From assembly GCA_030686995.1 (NCBI GenBank), contig CM060698.1:135662106-135726105 (forward strand): a stretch of DNA of 64,000 nt, read 5' to 3'. The translations under genes were made by a program, and so were the position numbers. The DNA comes from Artemisia argyi. Taxonomy: Eukaryota; Streptophyta; Magnoliopsida; Asterales; Asteraceae. Each line of letters opens with the position of its first letter. The first letter of the stretch is position 1. Positions 32,267-44,300 of this stretch are shown here, piece after piece. The notes below the pieces were generated by a model. It was not told where the DNA came from, did not search any database, and saw only the letters and a list, made by a program, of their open reading frames with translations.

Positions 32267-33609
32267 TGTGGAAAACTAGAAGGGGGGGGGGGGGGGTTGA
32301 ATAGTTTTACGTCTTTTTTTTCGTTATAAAAGATAGTTTTAGTGTTTTCTTAGTTTTTAAAATTTAGATTCGATAATATGTGATCTCAAGTCTTGCACAA
32401 TATAAACAACTATCAATAAGTAAGATATAGCAATTATAAGTAAAGAAATAAATAAGAGATGGAAAGATCGAACCGCGAGACAAGAGATTTATAGTGGTTC
32501 GGCTACAAGGACACCTTCCTTGCCCTACTCCACTCCTCGAGCACCTAATTCGAGAGTTTTCTTCACTATATCAACAAGCTCCCTTATGGCGGAGAAAACC
32601 TTACACACCAATTTACACACCACAACTTCTTCACACCTAAATCACAACTTCTACACAACTTCTTCACACCAATCTACTTCACAACTAACTACTTCACGCC
32701 TATCTTCTTCACACCAATTTACTTCAAAACTAACAACTTCACACCTAGCTTCTTCACTACAATCTAATTCCTAACTTTTCTTCTTCACGCCAAACAACTA
32801 ACTAATCACACAATCAAAATACCTAGCACAACTATCTACAATCAAATATTCACAACAATCTTCACAAAGAATTATGTAAATAATCTTGATGATGCACCAA
32901 CAACTTGGATGTGGAGGTCACAACAAGTTGTAATACTTCTTGTCTTGGAGGATAGAAGTATTCTTTTCTTGCACTTGAGAGGATGATGTTTGAATCACTT
33001 TGAAACAAATAATTATGTATTTATGATCAAAGGATTAAGAGAATAGAAATGGAGATCTAGAACAGAAAGTTTAGGAGTGCAAAAGGTGAGAAAATTATGT
33101 GGGATGAACCAGTATTTATAGGGAGAAAATTTACTGTTCTGGAGCGTGGCCGGTCCCCTTAATTAGGGGGCGATCCCGTTAATGATTAAGGGGGCCGCCT
33201 AGTATAATTAAGGGAGCCGCCCTCCTGAACGTTGGATTTTCTTGTCCTTTTGTGAGGAAAATTTTTCTTGATAAAATTTGCCATTTTTGGTTGGAAATTT
33301 GAAATCATATATTTATAATAAATTAAACATATTCTTTTAATTCCAAAAGTAATTTTGTAAAAGATATAGAATGTTTAATACATTTTATAAAAATTCTAGT
33401 GATTAGAAAAATTTCCTTTGATCATGAAATGCAATAAACACTTTGTTTATTCATACCTTAAGTGATATGGATGCAAAGACAAATATTAAGCACTAAAAAC
33501 TTGTTTACGTCATAAGTTTTAGATTAACGAGTTTATGTTTTGTAATTATCAAAACATAGAGATATTGTTAATATGCTAACAATGTTTTTAGACATTATTT
33601 ATGTCAACA
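32267..33609 (-). repeat. Copia 5' LTR
   Basis: 1,343 bp with TG...CA ends, the partner of 24564-25897. It carries a TATA box (33111-33120) and the palindromic cluster (33148-33224) about 27 bp upstream of it. Two bases of the cluster differ from the other LTR. A run of about 15 G replaces about 6 G near the U5 end. Confidence 0.9.
33148..33224 (-). promoter_or_regulatory. Palindromic GGTCCCCTTAAT cluster in the 5' LTR
   Basis: Same layout as 25437-25512, with substitutions in the second direct copy (GATCCCGTTAAT) and one inverted copy (TTAAGGGAGCC). It lies next to the TATA box that would drive the genomic RNA. Confidence 0.6.
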
Positions 33610-33774
33610 AATCATTTCATTAGCATTATATACAGAACCCTAATATTAAATGCTCGTGTCAAACGCTCTTTTAAATCTAAACGCTAAATGCTAAATTTAA
33701 AAATACTAAAAAACACTTGTTGCCAAACATAACCTGTACATCTCCCACAAGTAAGGAGATGTTTCTTAAATTAA

Positions 33775-34435
33775 GGGGTTGTTTGATAAAACTGTATTGT
33801 TTAGCACTGAACTAGTAAAATATGCTGAATAATTCAAAGGTAATGAGTGATCATGATTCTGAATTAAAAAACTGTTTGATAAATGTTCTGACTATTGATT
33901 CTGAATAAACAGAAATTACCATTTTAACCTTGATTATGGCTAATTTTAAATGAAACGTGTAGTCGATGAATAATGTTCATTTGTTAGAACTTGTAGTCTA
34001 AAGAACAAATAGTACAAATTAAAAAAGTAATCATAGATGCCACAAAAATATTTTAACAATCACATTACTTCATATTTGTTGACCAACGAATATATATAGG
34101 CAATCACTTGTCTAGTTTTTATATTATTATTTAAGATTATAGGAGTATTGAGATATTAATGTGGTTGTTGGTGACTTTGTGGCTTATCGATTCCATCACC
34201 TAAATGATTTTTCAAATTTAATACAGTAATAACCATAATACAGGGAGACACGTGTAATAGGGGTATGTGGGTAAACCAAATCTCACTGAATCATTTTGTC
34301 TACTCTTGTATGCAAAATCGCTCAGCGTGAAACTGTATTATTCAGTTGCCACTTTTAAATTACCAAACAAGCTGCCCGATTAATTTTTGGATGTTCTGCA
34401 CTGAATTAGTTCATTTAGCAGTAATCAAACGGAGC
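33775..34435. mobile_element. Tourist-like (PIF/Harbinger) non-autonomous element, probable
   Basis: The ends GGGGTTGTTTGAT and ATCAAACGGAGCC are inverted with some mismatches, and TAA stands on both outer sides as a possible 3-bp duplication. GCACTGAACTAG on the left and GCACTGAATTAG on the right extend the relationship. It is non-coding. The superfamily rests on the short TSD and GTTTG ends. Confidence 0.5.
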
Positions 34436-34539
34436 CTAAGTGGTTTGAAGTGATGTTTAGTCTAGCCACTTGTTGGAGAGAAAAAGGTTTTTGTAGGGCT
34501 TCCCAATAAGAGAAAATAAGGGTTTAAGCTCACCCATTA

Positions 34540-34578
<39 letters not shown>

Positions 34579-35653
34579 CTTAAATTTCATATATTTTGAC
34601 TCTAAGATTACCCAACGGGAGCTTGGTGAGCAAATGGCAAGCATACTCAAGTGGTGGCCATGGCTAGGAGAAGGAAGTGAGGTGATGACAAAGAAGACCA
34701 AAGGTGAAGTATTCACTTTTTGGGCTTTGTGCATAGTGGATTTTTTTTTTTAATTTATTTATTTTTTTTTTAATTATTTTTTTTAAGTTTGTGAGTGTGT
34801 GAGAGATATTTAGTGAAATATTTTAATAAATAAATAAATGTATTGAAATGTGAAGTAGCGTGAGATGGTTAGAGTGAAAAGTGAGATGATGTGAAGGAGA
34901 AAGAAAACTGATATGACACTGTGGTAGAAGTTGAAGTGGGTTGGAGGTAGCCTAATAGTAATCGGTCAATAATAGTAAACCTAAACTCGTATGAGTCATA
35001 ATGTATAACTAGACAAGTACCCAACATGATTTTATAGCGGAAGATAGTTTAGTGATAAAGAATAGTTTATGGGTTATAAACGAAAAATAATAAAAATTTA
35101 AAGAGTTGGCGACTAAACATAATGTTTTGAAAACCGGTTCAACCAGGGTGATTCAACTGATTGAACCGTCTTGGTCAACCTGTTTTATTATGTGTATTAA
35201 TAGTGTGTTAATAGTTTCCCACTTTGCATATATACTTTTCGAAAATATTATAAACACTTCTTAAAATACTTTAACTTTATACTTTTTACTTTGTAGGTTT
35301 TTCAATTGTATACTTTCCATTAGTTCATGAAGAAAAAAAAGTCATGAATACCAATTCCAACACATACAAACCATAACCTTGCCATATAAATCCGAATCTT
35401 CCCAAAATAAACAAAAAAAGTCAAAACTAGTTACTCCAACTTTTTTATATCCATAACCAAATCCCAAGACACAATATATGCATGTTTGTTTCTTCTAATA
35501 GTGTACTTGTCAAGCCATCACTTTACTTTACCCCTCAATCATCAAACCCCAAACACACCTTTTTCATTTCCCCTCTCCATCCATCCCCCCCAAATTATTC
35601 AATAATAATAAAAAAAAAAACCCTAATTCATTAAATCGAATAATTCATATTGA
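34436..35653. other. Intergenic and promoter side of the ARI gene
   Basis: It holds a 34-bp A-run (34543-34576), a minus-strand Helitron-like end (near 35012, CTAGACAAGTACCC), dispersed-repeat copy 3 (35115-35235), and a pyrimidine-rich stretch (35515-35600) that is likely the core promoter and 5' leader of the downstream gene. No distinct TATA box can be assigned. Confidence 0.5.
35115..35235 (+). repeat. Dispersed repeat family, copy 3
   Basis: TAAACATAATGTTTTGAAAACCGGTTC through GATTGAACCG to ATGTGTATTAATAG closely follows the copy at 12585. It lacks the central GGGTCAACCC blocks. Confidence 0.55.
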
Positions 35654-38600
35654 ATGGACTCAGTGGAGTATATAAGCAGCGACGACGAGGATTATTATTC
35701 ATCTGATCGGGATGATTCGAACGACGACGCGCTTATTAACGATGACGATGATCAGTCTAATTGGTTGCCTAATAAAGGCTCTTCATCTAAGGTCTATATT
35801 AATTAATCTCGTGTTTATATAAGTGTTGTATTGGTTTTGTGATTGAATTGTTTGAATTAGATGTGTTTGGGATTAACGCGATTGGGCGCGTTGTTTCGGT
35901 TGGGGGTTTTGATATTTTTTTTTAGGTTTTAGGGTTTGTGGTTATGGTTAGGTGTTGATGGCATTGACTCGGAGAATAATCGAAATTGACTTGAGCGTTA
36001 TTGAGCGTTGGTTAAGTTGGCTTTTTATTCTTTTATGCGCATATAATCACTTAATTATGACTATTAAGAGTCGAGTAAAATATATCAAGTGTTCATCGAG
36101 CTTGAGCTTGGCAGTACTCAGCTCGATTACACCCCTAAAAGGTTGGAAACCATGGTTAAAAAAGAAGAAAGGAATAAGCAAATAAGCAATTGTAAACAAG
36201 TCTAGGGGTATGTTTGCTAAAAATAGATTGTGCTTGTGCTGGTGCTGGTGCTGGTGCTGGTGCTGGTGCTGGTGCTGCTGCTGAAAAATATTATAAAAAG
36301 TGATTATTTTTATAAGCTACATGAACTAACCTTTGTTTTCTAGAGATTATGGAAGATTATTATTATTTTTTATAATCTCTTATAAGTTCTGTCTGACAAA
36401 CAAAGATTATTTTTTAAGTAGCTTAATTTTTGAAAAAATAAGCATAATCTCTCCATAATCTACATGCCCTAGATGTATAACAATTTTCGGCTAAGAGGTT
36501 GTTTGATTGTGCAGTAAGATGTTAATGTAGTTAATATCATGTTTATGATGTTAACGCTCTTCTGATTTTATGCTTTGTATCTTTCTGAGTATAGTTTTGA
36601 ATATAGTTTTGGTATCTGAGAGATAATTATACCTAGTGCGCCTTGGTGCTTGACAGGATTTTGCCTTTATCCTATAAGGAAATAAACCTGTGTATTACTC
36701 TCTTATGCCCCATCCCGTTAGGAACGTGTATTTCTTTCTGTCACACATAGTGACTTAGGAACGTTGACATATTATAAGCACTAGGATGTGTTTTAACAAA
36801 CTTTATCTTGAATTATATAAGTTGATTGTCCTGGGAAGATTAATGTGAAAGTACGCCATTATTATTTTTGCCACTTCTAGCTTGAGAAAACAATAAGTAA
36901 GAGGCATGTTCTATTTTCGTCTGTCATCTTGTTGCTTAGGGGCAGTGCTCATTCCCAATTCTGTCAGCTAGTATATTTTTGACCTAAGGACAAGGAGCAG
37001 TTTATGTATTTTGTTAAATCCCGTTACTTTCCTTTTTATTGCTCAATACACTACGGCTAATTATCCTTCCTTTTCTCACTAAGCAATCACAACTGTTCCT
37101 TCTGGTTCGTTTCACAGTTTGATGCATCGTTGACTTTTCTGGTTTAATGTTCCACTGATTTCTTTTGGTTATTATGGTAGAATGTTATTTAGGCTTTATA
37201 ATATATTTTTCAATCAGACATTAGATCTCCTTATTAGGGTATAGTGTATTTGAGATTTAGATATTTAAGCTGAGTTACTTACTTTCTAGTTACAAAAGGG
37301 TATTCCCCTCTGGCATAGTCGGTGTCCTACTGTTCTAGAATTTTGTTTGTTAAGCTCATGGACCGTTATCGGTAGATGTGTAGACAGTTAAAGTGATTTT
37401 GTTCTTGTGACCTGTTCGAGTATAAAGTGTTGTTTAACTCCGAGGTAGCGACGTAGCGTGACATACTCTTTAGTGAGAACATCGTTAGCTTTAGTTTAAA
37501 GGATATAGAAAAGTAATATGGTGGCATACTATTCTTGTTAATACCTTTTTCTTAGAAACATAATTTTAAAAGTAGACAGCGTAAGTAATTAATATATCCT
37601 AAAGTAGTTCAAACAGATTAGGTTGATGCATTTTTGGATTCAAGGTTCAATTGCTAGGTATTACTTATATGCATTTGTTTGAATGCAAACTTTTGATATT
37701 TGAGATGATATTTACCTACTTAGCTTTTTGATTCCTTGCAGGTCATCACAAAAGAGTCTCTCTTGGCTGCACAGGTATACTTTTAGAAGTCTTGTCCAAC
37801 TTTACCAATTTTTGTCTTTAAGGCTCTTTTGCTCTGTATCTGTTTAACTGCTGATGTTATGATTTGCGTTATTTATTCAGAGGGAAGATTTACGCAGAGT
37901 TATGGAATTATTGTCTCTAAGGGAACACCATGCGCGGACGCTACTTATACATTATAGGTGGGATGTTGAGACAATATTTGCAGTACTTGTAGAGAAGGGA
38001 AAAGACCGTTTGTTTACAGAGGCTGGTATACCTAATCTTGAGTCTCATGATCCGGACTCTTTAGTGTCTACATCTACAACGATGTGTGATATATGCATGG
38101 AGGACATGCCATCTTGTGACACGACAAAAATGGATTGTGGGCATTGCTTTTGTAACACTTGTAAGACATCTTTAATCAATTCAAATTTTGGTTCTAATGG
38201 TTTACTTATGCTTTTGTAACAATTTTAAGGCACCCTTAACTTTTTATTTTTGCATAGGTTGGACAGAGCATTTTATTGTAAAAATAAATGAGGGGCAGAG
38301 TAGACGTATTAGATGCATGGCTCATAAGTGTTTTGCTATATGTGATGAATCAGTAATCCGGAATCTAGTTAGTAAAAGACACCCTGATTTGGCTGAAAAA
38401 TTTGATCGATTTCTTCTTGAGTCATATATCGAGGACAATAAAAGGGTAAAATGGTGTCCAAGTACTCCTCATTGTGGGAACGCAATCCGTGTTGAGGAAG
38501 ATGCGTTTTGTGAGGTTGAGTGTTCGTGTGGTAATCAGTTTTGTTTCAGTTGCTTATGTGAAGCTCATTCCCCTTGTTCTTGTGCAATGTGGGAACTTTG

Positions 38601-40623
38601 GACTAAGAAATGTCGAGATGAATCAGAAACAGTCAATTGGATCACTGTTCATACAAAGCCTTGTCCAAAGTGTCACAAACCTGTCGAGAAAAATGGTGGC
38701 TGCAATCTCGTGAGCTGCATCTGTGGACAAGCCTTTTGGTAAGAGTACTTTTTTTTTTACTCTTTAAAAGTTTAAATTCTCTGAAAAAAATGGGACAGTG
38801 TGTCTATTTATTTAGCAGCTAACATTGGTCCCTCGCTGATACGAATAATATGGTCTCTAGAAACACCATTTGCTGTCGCAATTCAGTCCCTCGAGTATGT
38901 AACTAAATTTCCTTTAGCTCCTTAGACGCTAAAAAGCAAGGGTGAAAGCAAACACTGTTTTGTAGGGACCATATCTGTAAAATAATATCGATGAGGACCA
39001 GTTCTGTAAATTTGAGCAAACTGCACTGACCTTAATGTAGTTTACTCTAAAATCCATGATATTTACGGATTTAACATTTGAATATGATTATAGACATTAT
39101 AGGCAATCAGTTTTTAAAGTGTAAAATATTCATATTTTGGTTACATGTGAACTAGTTGGCTATGTGGTGGTGCAACTGGTCGGGATCATACTTGGTCAAG
39201 TATCGCTGGGCATAGCTGTGGTCGGTACAAGGAAGACCGTGAGAAACAATCCGAGCGTGCTAAGCGGGACCTCTACCGGTACATGCATTACCACAATCGC
39301 TACAAGGCTCATACTGATTCGTTTAAGCAGGAATCTAAACTGAAGGAGACCATTCAAGGAAAAGTTGCAATTTTGGAGGGAAAAGAATCACAGCTAAGAG
39401 ATTTTAGCTGGGTTACAAATGGGCTTTATCGGCTATTCAGATCAAGGCGGGCACTTTCTTATTCATACCCTTTTGCATTTTATATGTTTGGTGACGAGCT
39501 GTTCAATGATGAGATGACAAAAGAGGACCTTGAGATAAAACAACATTTGTTTGAGGATCAGCAACAGCAGCTTGAAACAAATGTTGAGAAACTATCCAAG
39601 TTTATCGAGGAACCTTTCGATTCTTTCACTGAGGACAAAATTATGGAAATTCGGATGCAAGTCATCAATCTCTCCGTGATCACTGACAATTTGTGCAAGA
39701 AAATGTAAGTACTAGTATTTTGAAGCTTTGGTTTTTAATTAGAGCAACATATTCACTTTGTTAACATTTTGTAGGTATGAATGTATAGAGACGGATTTGT
39801 TAGGTTCCCTGCAATTTGGCATACATAACATAGCTCCGTACCACTCCAAAGGTATCGAGAAAGCTACAGAACTTCTTGTCAGTAGGGCCGCAAACCCATG
39901 CATTGGAGATAAACGTAAAAGGCTGGAAGAGCCAACTACTGGTAAAGTAACTTGAACTTCTTACCTTAAGCTGATTTTGCAGATGAAATGCCAAGGTCTA
40001 TTGGTTTTCTGTGGGACCCATCTTAGGTGGTGTTCATTCAGACGCGTTCAATCATTTGGCTCAAATCAATCCTCATATCAAATGAAACTCTAAACCAGAG
40101 AATATAGGTGGCAGAATGGGTGGGTAACGGGTCAGAACAGGTCTGGTTTTAGAACAGTAGTTCTGTAGTGAGGGTTGAATTGCGTCAGATCAGGGTGGCC
40201 CACAAATGTTATTTTATTTTGTTTAAAATTATTTCCAAAACAATTTCACTTTATAATACGGGTGGTGTTTGTTCTTTAAATTTGATACTACACTGGTAAT
40301 TTCTATCCTTCCAATCCGTTTAACCTATTTTTAGCTATGTTTATTTAATTCAACTTAAAGGGATTAAGCGCGGTTAAATTGACCCGTTAGTAAGTAAATG
40401 GAACTCAAAGCTGCCATGATTTATAGAAAGTGAAAATTGTAAAGAAAGTTTAACATATCCATCTAATGTGGCTTTTGTTTATGTTACAGGTGGCTCGTCT
40501 GAATCTGATAGGCCTTCAGGATCGGGAAGCTCGGAAGAAAGCGATTTTCCTGATCAGAAGAGGGCTAGAACAGATGAGTATGGGAGTGGTTTGTTTGACC
40601 TCAATTTGCCTGCAGAAGTATAG
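35654..40623 (+). CDS. ARIADNE-type RBR E3 ubiquitin ligase, intact seven-exon gene
   Basis: Exons: 35654-35791, 37742-37774, 37881-38160, 38258-38738, 39156-39704, 39775-39941 and 40490-40623. All introns are GT-AG, and the joined frame is 594 codons, giving a protein of 593 residues, close to Arabidopsis ARI1/ARI2. Domain order: acidic N-terminus (1-46), helical UBA-like region (about 58-100), RING1 opening CDIC at 126-129, IBR (about 200-265), RING2 opening CPKC at 286, and a long helical Ariadne domain (about 340-530). The GGCN motif places the catalytic cysteine at residue 299; RBR ligases pass ubiquitin through this cysteine after an E2 binds RING1. The protein ends in DLNLPAEV. Likely cytosolic or nuclear. 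It is the only clear host gene, and no exon is interrupted by a transposon. Confidence 0.95.
36231..36282 (+). repeat. (GGTGCT)n microsatellite in ARI intron 1
   Basis: About seven units of GGTGCT followed by GCTGCT. It sits in the 1.95-kb first intron and is followed by AT-rich inverted stretches. It is expected to vary in length between individuals. Confidence 0.9.
38739..39155 (+). other. ARI intron 4 with an old TE-like segment
   Basis: A 417-bp intron with GT-AG ends. The segment ATTGGTCCCTCG to GACCAGTTCTGTAAATTT resembles the 'tgcaaatttagtccct' type ends of MULEs, but I cannot define both ends. Confidence 0.4.
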
Positions 40624-41046
40624 AAACATTAAGTGGTCAAACCTAACTAGCCCATTATTCGAAGCCGAAAGAAGACAAGAGTTGCTCATTACTCTAGTTA
40701 TAAACAAGTGTACAGCTCTGACTTAGGAGCGACTCTATTTTGTGAATTTTTTTCTCCAACCTTTTGACCGCTATTTTATATATAAAGGAGGAAATCCTAG
40801 CAACATTTGGGTTATTTATATAAGGTCGTTTGATTTTTATGGTATCAAGTGGACTTTTTGCTTTAAGCTGAATCTGGTTGTGGGATATTGGATAAAGATA
40901 AAACTGTGTATGTTGAGTGAGCTATATAGGTTGTCAGATTATGCCACATGCATAAAAAAGAGGTGTCTTTAGGTATGGCTTAATATGGGTCGGATTGGTT
41001 CATCTGCAACTACTTTTTGTTTTTGTTTTTGTTTTCTCAGTTTATA
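40624..41046 (+). other. Probable ARI 3' UTR and short intergenic gap
   Basis: AT-rich sequence following the stop codon. No AATAAA signal can be placed with certainty. MULE 1 begins at 41056, so the element lies only about 430 bp after the stop codon of the ARI gene. Confidence 0.4.
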
Positions 41047-41374
41047 TAAAAAAAAGGGGTAAATTGCAAAAATAGTCCTTAACGTTTCACAAAATTGTAA
41101 AAACGGGACCGAGATAAAAGTTGCGCAAAAAAGACACCAACGTTCCACATTTTCGCAAAATCGTCACCGAGAGACTTTTTCCGTTAATTTTCCCGTTATG
41201 TACCACGTAGTTGAGGGTAGTATCGTCATTTCACGGTTCCCGCCTAAACCAATATTAGACCTACCGAACAAGCACATTAATCCCTGATTCAAAAACTCCC
41301 TTGCCCAAAGTCAAGCGCATTTTTTGCCCTAAAGTTTCCAATTACGATTTCCGAACCGGAAAAAAGTGAAGGAG

Positions 41375-44300
41375 ATGGCTAATTTATTAGAGAAAAACCG
41401 CGAACGATCTTCCCCGATCCCTAATCTTCATCAACTTTACGGTATGTTTTGGGCATTGTTAATTGTATCGATTTTTTTCTACAGTGATATGTGATTGTAA
41501 TGAACAGTACGAATAGGATGTGGATTATACATTAAGTTGATTTTTCATGTTGTTAGTGTGTGTGTGTCGATGCTTATTGTTTGCATATAGAATCAAAGCC
41601 GACCTACTTCACTATGAAAGTAACCCTCGGTGGAAAATTTACGCCACCACCAGGAAGGATGTATGTTGATCCAGTTATTGCGTGGTATGATTGTGTGGAT
41701 TATGACTTGTTTAGCTTTTACGCCTTTGAAGAGTTGGTAGATGACATAGGTGTCAAAGGTGGGGTTGCAGGCTATTATTATAGGATACCAGGCGAGACTT
41801 TGGATGTTGGGTTGTACCCGTTAAAGTCTGATGAGGATGTGATGAAAATGTTGGATTTGATTCCAACGCATAGAGAGATTGAGGTGTATGTTGAGTTGAA
41901 ACGCAGAAGACCCAAAAGAGGCCGAAAATGTAAAATAACGGATGAAGTACGGGTGGAGCCTTCAAATGATCCTACCATCGATCCAGAACAAGCTGAGATT
42001 TCAATTGGTGGTACCAATGGTCAATCACCTGTGCCTATGATTGCTGGTCAAGAACAACAAGCTGAAGATGAAACCTAAATAATTGATGAAGTGTTGGATG
42101 GCACAGACACTCCTTCTGCGCAACCACATGTAAGCCGAGTTGTTGGTGACACAGACACTCATGCTGCACAACCACCTGTAAGTGGCGTTGATGGCCCAGA
42201 ACAAGTTGATGGCCCATAACAAGTTGAGCAACAATCTCAACTTACAGATGACGACTTGTACCAGTTTGCCAGTCCTGGAGATAATGTTGGTGTGGGAGAC
42301 GACTTGATTACAGACATGGTTGCAGAACTTGACCAGAGTAAGGATGTGGTTTTAGAGCTCAACAAAAACTATGTTGATTTAGAATAAGTAGTGGAAAGGG
42401 ATGATGTGGAAAGGGATGATGTTGAAAGCGATGATGTTGAAAGGGATGATGTGGGCACCTCAACACAGCAGGTAAACGAGGAAGAACATGTTGTACATGT
42501 GTCTGAGTTTGAAGATGAAGAGGATGATGTGAGAGCCCCTATTGAGCCACAAGTGGAAATGACAAACTTTAAGTTTGATTTTGATCCCCACTTTGAGAAT
42601 GTATCAAAGTTAGCTGATTAGTGTATGACAGATTATACGGATCATGATAGTGGCTATAACTTTGATGATGATTTTCATAGTGATGAAGAAGCCAATAATA
42701 ACAAATTTGTCAACCTACGCAAGATAAGGTTAAAAGAAATAAGGAAGGAGTATGAGGGTAGGTCGAATGTCAGGAAGGGAGAGTTTTTTGTAACAGAAAC
42801 ATTTAAACAACCCAAGGATATCAAAGATAAGCTCAGAATTTATGCGTTGGAGTCCCGAAGAGATATTAGGATTGAAAAGTGTGACCAAGAAAGGATTCGA
42901 GCGATGTGTAGAGGGACTGTTGTGGGTTATGGCAGAAAGGATACAGGAAGTAGTCAACCATCAGCTTCTTTTTTGCAGTCAAAGGGCAAATTTGCAAGTT
43001 CCAAAACCTACAAAAAAAATAACAATGCCATGTGCGAATGGTCCCTACATGTGTCAAAAGTGGGTGATGAAAGAAGTTGGAGTGTCAAAACATTAAATGA
43101 TGAACATAAATGCCTACAAACAAGAAAAATTAAATTGTTGACTGCACGATTCCTTTCATCCGAGGTTGCTAAAATTCTTGTTAGGGACCAGACAGCCCCG
43201 ACAGCTGCAATAGCAATGGAAATAAATGAAAAATTGCAGCTTGATGTCCCTACCACAAAGATATCAAGAGCAAGAGAATTTGCTCAGAAACAAATTGACG
43301 GCGACCATGAAGAACAGTATGCCAATCTTAGGGATTACGCTTTGGAATTGAAGAATAAAAACCCTGATACAACTGTCAAGATTCAAGTTGAAGCAAACCC
43401 TGATTCAAGTGTTTCTTTAAGGGTTTTCAGACGGATCTATGTTTGTATTGGTACATTGAAAAAAGGTTACAAAGCAGGCAGAAGGGACATACTAGGGCTG
43501 GATGGGGCGTTTATCAAAGGACATCACACTGCTCAAGTCTTAACTGCTGTTGGTGTCGATGGCAATAATGACCTCTATCCAGTTGCTTACGCAGTGGTTG
43601 AAGCTGAGTCCAAGAGTTCATGGTTATGGTTCCTTAGCAATCTTGGAGATGACCTTGATTTGCAACCAAATTCAAACTTCACCTTTATATCCGACAGACA
43701 AAAGGTATAAACATTGTGTAAATTCAATTAGTTGATTTCCAACCCAATTCAATCCTCATTCACATATTAAGTTTTGTACCAATCTACAGGGAATATTACC
43801 AGCCATTGCAGAACTGTTTCCTGCTGCTGAACACCGCTTCTGTGTGCGACACATATATGACAACATGAAGCAGTTATTTAAGGGGGAGAGTATCAAGGAG
43901 CTTGTTTGGAGGTGTGCTAGAGCATCAACAATCACTGAGTTTAATAGAGGAATGGAAGAGCTAAAATCAATTGACTCTAAAGCTTATGACTGGTTAAGGA
44001 AGATACCAGCATCATCATGGTCAAGGTCACATTTTTCAGGTACACTATACACATATTATGACTTTCATCTGTACTATTAATAATATTGAAAATGATTTTG
44101 ATATTATGACTGTCATCTGTAATATTAATAAGGTTGAAAATGATGTTGATATTATGACTGTCATCTGTAATATTAATAAGATTAAAAGTGATGTTGATAT
44201 GGATATATTGGTTACAGGGAGAGCTAAATGTGACATCCTTCTTAACAACTTATGTGAATCGTTCAATAGCAAGTTGGTGGGCGGCAGAGATCAACCAATC

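Larger units (their letters stand above)
24564..33609 (-). mobile_element. Full-length Copia retrotransposon, Sirevirus-like, 9.0 kb
   Basis: Two closely similar LTRs (24564-25897 and 32267-33609) enclose gag and pol on the minus strand. The 5-bp duplication AATCA flanks the whole element exactly (24559-24563 and 33610-33614). The primer-binding site matches the 3' end of initiator methionine tRNA, and several purine tracts precede the 3' LTR. Gene order is gag, protease, integrase, reverse transcriptase, RNase H, which is the Copia order. Size, multiple purine tracts, palindromic LTR motifs and an extra 3' ORF point to the Sirevirus (SIRE/Maximus) lineage. Four coding breaks make it non-autonomous. 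Confidence 0.93.
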
